In this document: positions 60,279-64,000 of the stretch, piece by piece
Layout of the letters: each line of letters starts with the position of its first letter
Numbering within the stretch: position 1 is the first letter of the stretch
Assembly: GCF_003287935.1 (NCBI RefSeq)
Contig: NZ_CP030287.1
Span: 6,785,227 to 6,849,226 of the forward strand
DNA: 64,000 bases
Direction: 5' to 3'
Origin: Streptomyces sp. ICC1
Lineage (GTDB): Bacteria > Actinomycetota > Actinomycetes > Streptomycetales > Streptomycetaceae
Made by a program: the position numbers and the translations under genes
Notes under the pieces: generated by a model
Told to the model about the DNA's origin: nothing
Database searches by the model: none
Seen by the model: only the letters and a program-made list of their open reading frames with translations

Positions 60279-60338
60279 TCGGCACGGGGGGCCGCGTCCG
60301 GGTCGGGGTGCTGCTTCCCGGGCCCGTCAACCCCTTGC

Positions 60339-60353
60339 CTGACGGACCGTCAG
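60339..60353. promoter_or_regulatory. TetR-type palindrome upstream of LLM oxidoreductase
   Basis: CTGACGGACCGTCAG, a perfect seven-base inverted repeat about a single base, 66 bases before ATG 60419. Similar sites lie at 62227 and 62288. Confidence 0.75.
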
Positions 60354-60418
60354 CTACGACGATGGCCCCCGACGTCGGTATGACGAATCGGCAGACGAGG
60401 ACGAGGCGGGTACGGCCC

Positions 60419-61366
60419 ATGGCGCGCGTGTTTCCGGAAGGTCGGCTGGTCTACGGGATGCAGCTCCCGATCCAGTCGCAGAGCACCATCTACGCCGAGC
60501 CCTGGGAGGCGACCGCCGGTGCGGCCGATCTCGCCGCGGTCGCGCGGGCGGCCGACCGGGCCGGGTTCGGCTACGTCGCCACCTGCGACCACGTCGCGAT
60601 CCCGCGCCGCATGGCCGGCCCCATGAGCACCATCTGGTACGACCCGGTGGCCACGCTCTCCTTCCTGGCCGGGATCACCGAGAACGTGCGGCTGCTGAGC
60701 CACGTCGCGATCCTCGGCCTGCGCCACCCGCTGCTCAGCGCCAAGCAGTACGCCACCGTCGACCACCTCTCCGGCGGCCGGCTGATCCTCGGCGTCGGGG
60801 CCGGGCACGTGCAGGAGGAGTTCGAGGCCCTCGGCGTGGACTTCGCGCGCCGCGGGGCCGTCCTCGACGAGACCCTCGACGCGCTGCGGGCGGCCCTCGG
60901 GCCGGAGGAGTACCCGGAGTTCGAGGGCGAGCTGTTCTCCTTCAAGGACCTCGGGCAGCTGCCCCGGCCCGCCCAGGCGCGGATCCCCGTCTGGGTCGGC
61001 GGCTCCTCGCCCGCCGCGGTCCGGCGCGCCGCGGTGCGCGGCGACGGCTGGCTCCCGCAGGGCGACCCCCGCGACAAGCTCCCGGCGCAGATCGCCCGCA
61101 TCAAGGAGCTCCGCGCCGAGGCCGGGGTCACCGGCCCCGTCGAGTTCGGCGCGATCACCGAGGCGCTCTACGTCGGCGAGCCCGGCTGGGACACCGGCCG
61201 GCGCACCCTCACCGGCAAGGCGGAGGCGCTCGCCGAGTCGCTGCGTGAGTACAAGGCGCTGGGCATCGACCAGATCCAGGTCCGCTTCCGCAACCGCGAC
61301 CGCGCCGAACTCCTCGACCAGATCACGGCTTTCGGGTCCGAAGTGGGCCCTCTCCTCAACGACTAG
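60419..61366 (+). CDS. LLM-class F420-dependent oxidoreductase
   Basis: A 315-residue TIM-barrel flavin/F420 enzyme. RLVYGMQLPIQSQ, GFGYVATCDHVAIPRR, LLSHVAILGLRHPLLSAKQYATVDHLSGGRLILGVGAGHVQEEFEALG, and VWVGGSSPAAVRRAAVRGDGWLP are the family hallmarks. It would reduce or oxidise a substrate with F420, which streptomycetes make. ATG 60419 with GAGGCGGG is preferred; ATG 60380 is possible. It is the first gene of a group with an SDR and a second LLM enzyme and has a palindromic operator upstream. Confidence 0.88.
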   Translation: MARVFPEGRLVYGMQLPIQSQSTIYAEPWEATAGAADLAAVARAADRAGFGYVATCDHVAIPRRMAGPMSTIWYDPVATLSFLAGITENVRLLSHVAILGLRHPLLSAKQYATVDHLSGGRLILGVGAGHVQEEFEALGVDFARRGAVLDETLDALRAALGPEEYPEFEGELFSFKDLGQLPRPAQARIPVWVGGSSPAAVRRAAVRGDGWLPQGDPRDKLPAQIARIKELRAEAGVTGPVEFGAITEALYVGEPGWDTGRRTLTGKAEALAESLREYKALGIDQIQVRFRNRDRAELLDQITAFGSEVGPLLND

Positions 61367-61391
61367 CGACGAGATGCTTAGGGGCGAACAC

Positions 61392-62186
61392 ATGGGCAGG
61401 TCAGGCAGGCTGGACGGGCGCGTCGTCATCATCACCGGTGCGGCGCGCGGCCAAGGCGAGCAGGAAGCCCGCCTCTTCGCCTCCGAGGGCGCCAAGGTGC
61501 TCCTCGGGGACGTGCTGGACGAGCAGGGTGCGGCGGTGGCGAAGGACATCGGCGAGGACCGGGCCCGGTACGTGCGGATGGACGTGAGCCGGGAGGAGGA
61601 CTGGGCGGCCGCCGTCGAGGCGGCGAAGGAGGCCTTCGGCCCGATCGACGGCCTGGTCAACAACGCGGGCATCCTGCGCTTCAACGAGCTGACCGCGACC
61701 CCGCTGGAGGAGTTCCAGCAGGTGGTCCAGGTCAACCAGGTCGGCGCGTTCCTCGGCATCAAGACCGTGGCTCCCGAGATCGAGGCGGCCGGCGGCGGCA
61801 CGATCGTCAACACCTCCTCGTACACGGGCCTGACGGGCATGGCGTACGTCGGCACGTACGCGGCGACCAAGGCGGCGATCCTCGGCCTGACCCGGGTGGC
61901 CGCGTTGGAGCTGGCGGCGAAGAACATCCGGGTCAACGCGATGTGCCCGGGCGCGGTGGACACCCCGATGGCCACCCCCGGGCACGTGAATCCGGCGGAC
62001 CTGCCCGAGGAGGCGCGCGAGGCCATGGCGGAGCTCTACAAGCGCGTGGTGCCGATGGGCCGGGTGGGGCAGCCGGAGGAGGTGGCGAAGCTGGCACTGT
62101 TCCTGACCAGCGAGGACTCCTCGTACATCACCGGTCAGCCGTTCGTGATCGACGGCGGCTGGATGGCGGGCGTGAGCATCCTGTGA
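61392..62186 (+). CDS. SDR-family oxidoreductase
   Basis: A 264-residue short-chain dehydrogenase. Cofactor motif TGAARGQG (about 14-21), NNAG at about 90, catalytic Ser in NTSSYTGLTG and Tyr-x3-Lys in YAATKAAI, and PGAVDTPMA. It would oxidise or reduce a hydroxyl or ketone, probably of a steroid or terpene-like compound given the family closeness to 3-alpha/7-alpha-type enzymes, but that is inference. It begins 25 bases after the LLM stop, with AGGGGCG. Confidence 0.92.
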   Translation: MGRSGRLDGRVVIITGAARGQGEQEARLFASEGAKVLLGDVLDEQGAAVAKDIGEDRARYVRMDVSREEDWAAAVEAAKEAFGPIDGLVNNAGILRFNELTATPLEEFQQVVQVNQVGAFLGIKTVAPEIEAAGGGTIVNTSSYTGLTGMAYVGTYAATKAAILGLTRVAALELAAKNIRVNAMCPGAVDTPMATPGHVNPADLPEEAREAMAELYKRVVPMGRVGQPEEVAKLALFLTSEDSSYITGQPFVIDGGWMAGVSIL

Positions 62187-62226
62187 GCCGCTCCCGACCG
62201 CCAAGGCGGCACGCCCTCCAGGTTAT

Positions 62227-62241
62227 CTGATGGAGCGTCAG
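62227..62241. promoter_or_regulatory. TetR-type palindrome, upstream copy
   Basis: CTGATGGAGCGTCAG, one arm changed, next to TTGACG at 62245, a probable -35 box of the following gene. Confidence 0.7.
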
Positions 62242-62244
62242 GTA

Positions 62245-62274
62245 TTGACGCTCGCGCCCCACCGGTGGAACAGT
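62245..62274 (+). promoter_or_regulatory. Probable promoter of second LLM gene
   Basis: TTGACG, 18-base spacer, AACAGT. The -10 is weak. It lies between the two operator palindromes. Confidence 0.45.
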
Positions 62275-62287
62275 CGTGGCATCGAAT

Positions 62288-62302
62288 CTGACGCAACGTC
62301 AG
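62288..62302. promoter_or_regulatory. TetR-type palindrome, downstream copy
   Basis: CTGACGCAACGTCAG, 61 bases from the upstream copy and 24 bases before the TTG start. This layout lets a repressor cover the promoter from both sides. Confidence 0.75.
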
Positions 62303-62325
62303 AAACAAAAGGACGGTGAATCCCC

Positions 62326-63447
62326 TTGGAATTCGGGCTCTTTGTGCAGGGATACGTGCCTGAGGCGCGGTCCAAGGTCGACCCCGAGGCAGAGCACAAG
62401 GCGCTGATCGAGGAGACCGAGTACGTCATCCAGGCGGACAAGTCAGGCTTCAAGTACGCCTGGGCCTCCGAGCACCACTTCCTGGAGGAGTACTCGCACC
62501 TTTCGGCGAACGAGGTCTTCCTCGGGTACCTCGCCCACGCCACCGAGCGCATCCACCTCGGCTCCGGCATCTTCAACCCGCTCGCCCCGGTCAACCACCC
62601 GGTCAAGGTGGCCGAGAAGGTCGCCATGCTCGACCACCTCTCCAAGGGGCGCTTCGAGTTCGGCACCGGCCGCGGCGCCGGCAGCCACGAGATCCTCGGC
62701 TTCCTTCCCGGCATCGAGGACATGAACGGCACCAAGGAGATCTGGGAAGAGACCATCGCCGAGTTCCCCAAGATGTTCCTCCAGGAGGAGTACGAGGGGT
62801 TCCAGGGCAAGCACTGGTCGCTCCCGCCGCGCAAGATCTTCCCCAAGCCGTACGGCAAGGCCCACCCGGCCATGTGGTACGCCGCCGGCTCCCCCGCCTC
62901 GTACGCCATGGCCGCCAAGAAGGGCCTCGGAGTCCTCGGCTTCAGCGTCCAGAAGGTCTCCGACATGGCCTGGGTCCTGGACCAGTACAAGACCGCGATC
63001 CAGGAGGCGAAGGCGATCGGCGCCTTCGTCAACGACAACGTCATGGTCACCTCGACCGCGATCTGCGCCGAGACCCACGACAAGGCCGTCGAGATCGCCG
63101 TCAACGCCAACATGAACCGTTTCCAGTCGCTGGTCTTCCGCTACCACGACACCTTCCCGCGGCCCGAGGCCATCCCGCAGTGGCCCGAGACGCTCCCCGA
63201 GTACAACGCGGAGATCATCGAGCTCCTGATCGCCGAGGAGCTGCTGATCTGCGGCGACCCGTCCGAGGTCCGCGCGCAGTGCAAGCGCTGGGAGGAGGCC
63301 GGCGCCGACCAGCTCTCCTTCGGCCTGCCGACCGGCGTCTCGCCCGAGGACACGATGACCTCCATCAAGCTCATCGGCGAGCACGTCATCCCGCACATCG
63401 ACACCGACCCGGTGCACCGCACCACGCGCTTCCGCGAAGGCGCCTAG
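62326..63447 (+). CDS. LLM-class flavin-dependent oxidoreductase
   Basis: A 373-residue luciferase-like enzyme starting at TTG 62326 (AAAAGGACGG upstream). It begins MEFGLFVQGYVPEA, with YAWASEHHFLEEYSHLSANEVFLGYLAHATERIHLGSGIFNP, KVAEKVAMLDHLSKGRFEFGTGRG and GADQLSFGLPTG. The EHH-type active site and the acidic ligand-binding positions fit bacterial LLM enzymes acting on small organic substrates. It probably works with the SDR and first LLM enzyme, sharing the operator, in catabolism of one compound. Confidence 0.9.
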   Translation: MEFGLFVQGYVPEARSKVDPEAEHKALIEETEYVIQADKSGFKYAWASEHHFLEEYSHLSANEVFLGYLAHATERIHLGSGIFNPLAPVNHPVKVAEKVAMLDHLSKGRFEFGTGRGAGSHEILGFLPGIEDMNGTKEIWEETIAEFPKMFLQEEYEGFQGKHWSLPPRKIFPKPYGKAHPAMWYAAGSPASYAMAAKKGLGVLGFSVQKVSDMAWVLDQYKTAIQEAKAIGAFVNDNVMVTSTAICAETHDKAVEIAVNANMNRFQSLVFRYHDTFPRPEAIPQWPETLPEYNAEIIELLIAEELLICGDPSEVRAQCKRWEEAGADQLSFGLPTGVSPEDTMTSIKLIGEHVIPHIDTDPVHRTTRFREGA

Positions 63448-63600
63448 CCCGCGGGGGAACGGGGGCGGCGTCTTCCCGGACCGCCGCCCCGCAACCGGCC
63501 CCGGCCGGAGTCACGCCGTGGCTGCGGCCGGCCCGGCGGACTCCGACCGGGGTCCCGGGCTGCGGCCCCGCAGGTGCGGCGCCGCTGCCGGGGGCCGGCC

Positions 63601-63760
63601 CCCGGACCCCCGCTCCTCAAACGCCGGAGGGGCTGGATGTGGCCTCCGGCGGCCCGCACGTGCGCGCAGCGCACCGCGTGGCCGGGCCGCCGGCCGGTGA
63701 TTCCAGCCCCTCCGGCGTTTGAGGAGCGGGGTCCGGGGCGGAGCCCCAGGAGACGGCGCG
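63601..63760. repeat. Large inverted repeat with dispersed repeat family core
   Basis: Left arm 63601-63637 (CCCGGACCCC...CTCAAACGCCGGAGGGGCTGGA) and right arm 63702-63737 are complementary over 36 bases with one extra C, around a 64-base loop. The right arm continues into GGGGCGGAGCCCC. Same family as at 7485, 11411 and 19245. Likely terminator of the LLM gene. Confidence 0.75.
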
Positions 63761-63788
63761 CAACGCGAACACCGGCAGAGAGGACGTC

Positions 63789-64000
63789 ATGCTCGACCAC
63801 CTGATCAAGGGCGCCACCGTCGTGGACGGCACCGGCGCACCCGCCCGCGTGGCGGACGTCGGGATACGCGACGGCAGGATCGCCGTCATAGCCCCGCCGG
63901 GAACCGTCACCGAACCCGCCGCCACCAGCGAGGACGCCACCGGCCTCGTCCTGACCCCCGGGTTCATCGACCCCCACACCCACTACGACGCCCAGCTGCG
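63789..64000 (+). CDS. N-acyl-D-amino-acid deacylase-like amidohydrolase, 3' end outside window
   Basis: From ATG 63789 (AGAGAGGACG) the frame gives MLDHLIKGATVVDGTGAPARVADVGIRDGRIAVI and LTPGFIDPHTHYDAQL. The FIDPHTHYD motif holds metal-binding His of the amidohydrolase superfamily. It resembles D-aminoacylases. Only 70 residues are seen. It may belong to the same catabolic group as the LLM/SDR genes. Confidence 0.85.
   Translation, partial: MLDHLIKGATVVDGTGAPARVADVGIRDGRIAVIAPPGTVTEPAATSEDATGLVLTPGFIDPHTHYDAQL

Overview
The window is high-GC actinobacterial DNA, almost certainly Streptomyces. The support is third-position GC bias in nearly every gene, futalosine-type menaquinone genes beside a cold-shock gene, a 2-methylisoborneol (earthy odour) cluster with its encapsulin shell, SpoIIE-type phosphatase/STAS/HATPase regulators, frequent GTG starts with GTGA/ATGA overlaps, and the GC-rich dispersed repeat seen in several intergenic gaps.

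Layout. 0-7.4 kb is an accessory patch: two sortase genes on the minus strand, a decayed restriction-endonuclease gene, two degraded type I-E-like CRISPR relics that share a leader, an SMI1/KNR4-like gene lying between them, small membrane proteins, and an AbiEii-type nucleotidyltransferase toxin with a partner gene whose 5' end looks frameshifted. 7.6-19.2 kb is core-like: HAD hydrolase, cold-shock protein, mqnD-mqnB, lipoprotein, MFS transporter, DUF3027 protein, a NitT/TauT-like ABC permease and ATPase, and an NfeD-like/flotillin pair. 19.7-31.4 kb has a histidine phosphatase, a PAP2 enzyme, a three-gene operon (Cas4-like Fe-S nuclease, unknown protein, SF1 helicase), a mobile patch (IS5-family relic with a DinB-like passenger, and a large serine recombinase that abuts a truncated native gene), an M20 amidohydrolase and a truncated primase-polymerase gene. 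31.4-42.7 kb holds a secreted LamG protein, a giant secreted RHS toxin with a papain-fold C-terminus, and its immunity gene. 43.4-49 kb is a membrane protein followed by the 2-MIB operon (encapsulin shell, cyclase, GPP methyltransferase). 49.4-58.8 kb is mostly regulatory: VOC, STAS, HATPase, PP2C, two-component system, L,D-transpeptidase. 58.8-64 kb has a membrane terpene cyclase, a VapBC-like pair, and an LLM/SDR/LLM catabolic group with three copies of one palindromic operator.

A major caution: three sites (about 19.50, 31.38 and 43.25 kb, about 11.87 kb apart) closely resemble Illumina Nextera adapter sequence. Each coincides with truncated genes or an IS fragment. The order of the blocks across these points may be an assembly artefact, and the truncations there should not be read as biology without read-level checks.

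The most interesting candidates for new biology are the Cas4-like nuclease/unknown/helicase operon, the leader-linked CRISPR relics, the RHS papain-fold toxin and immunity pair, and the three-operator LLM/SDR regulon. A quasi-palindrome-associated frameshift in the AbiE-type operon is a neat mutational signature. No rRNA or tRNA genes and no cas genes were found.
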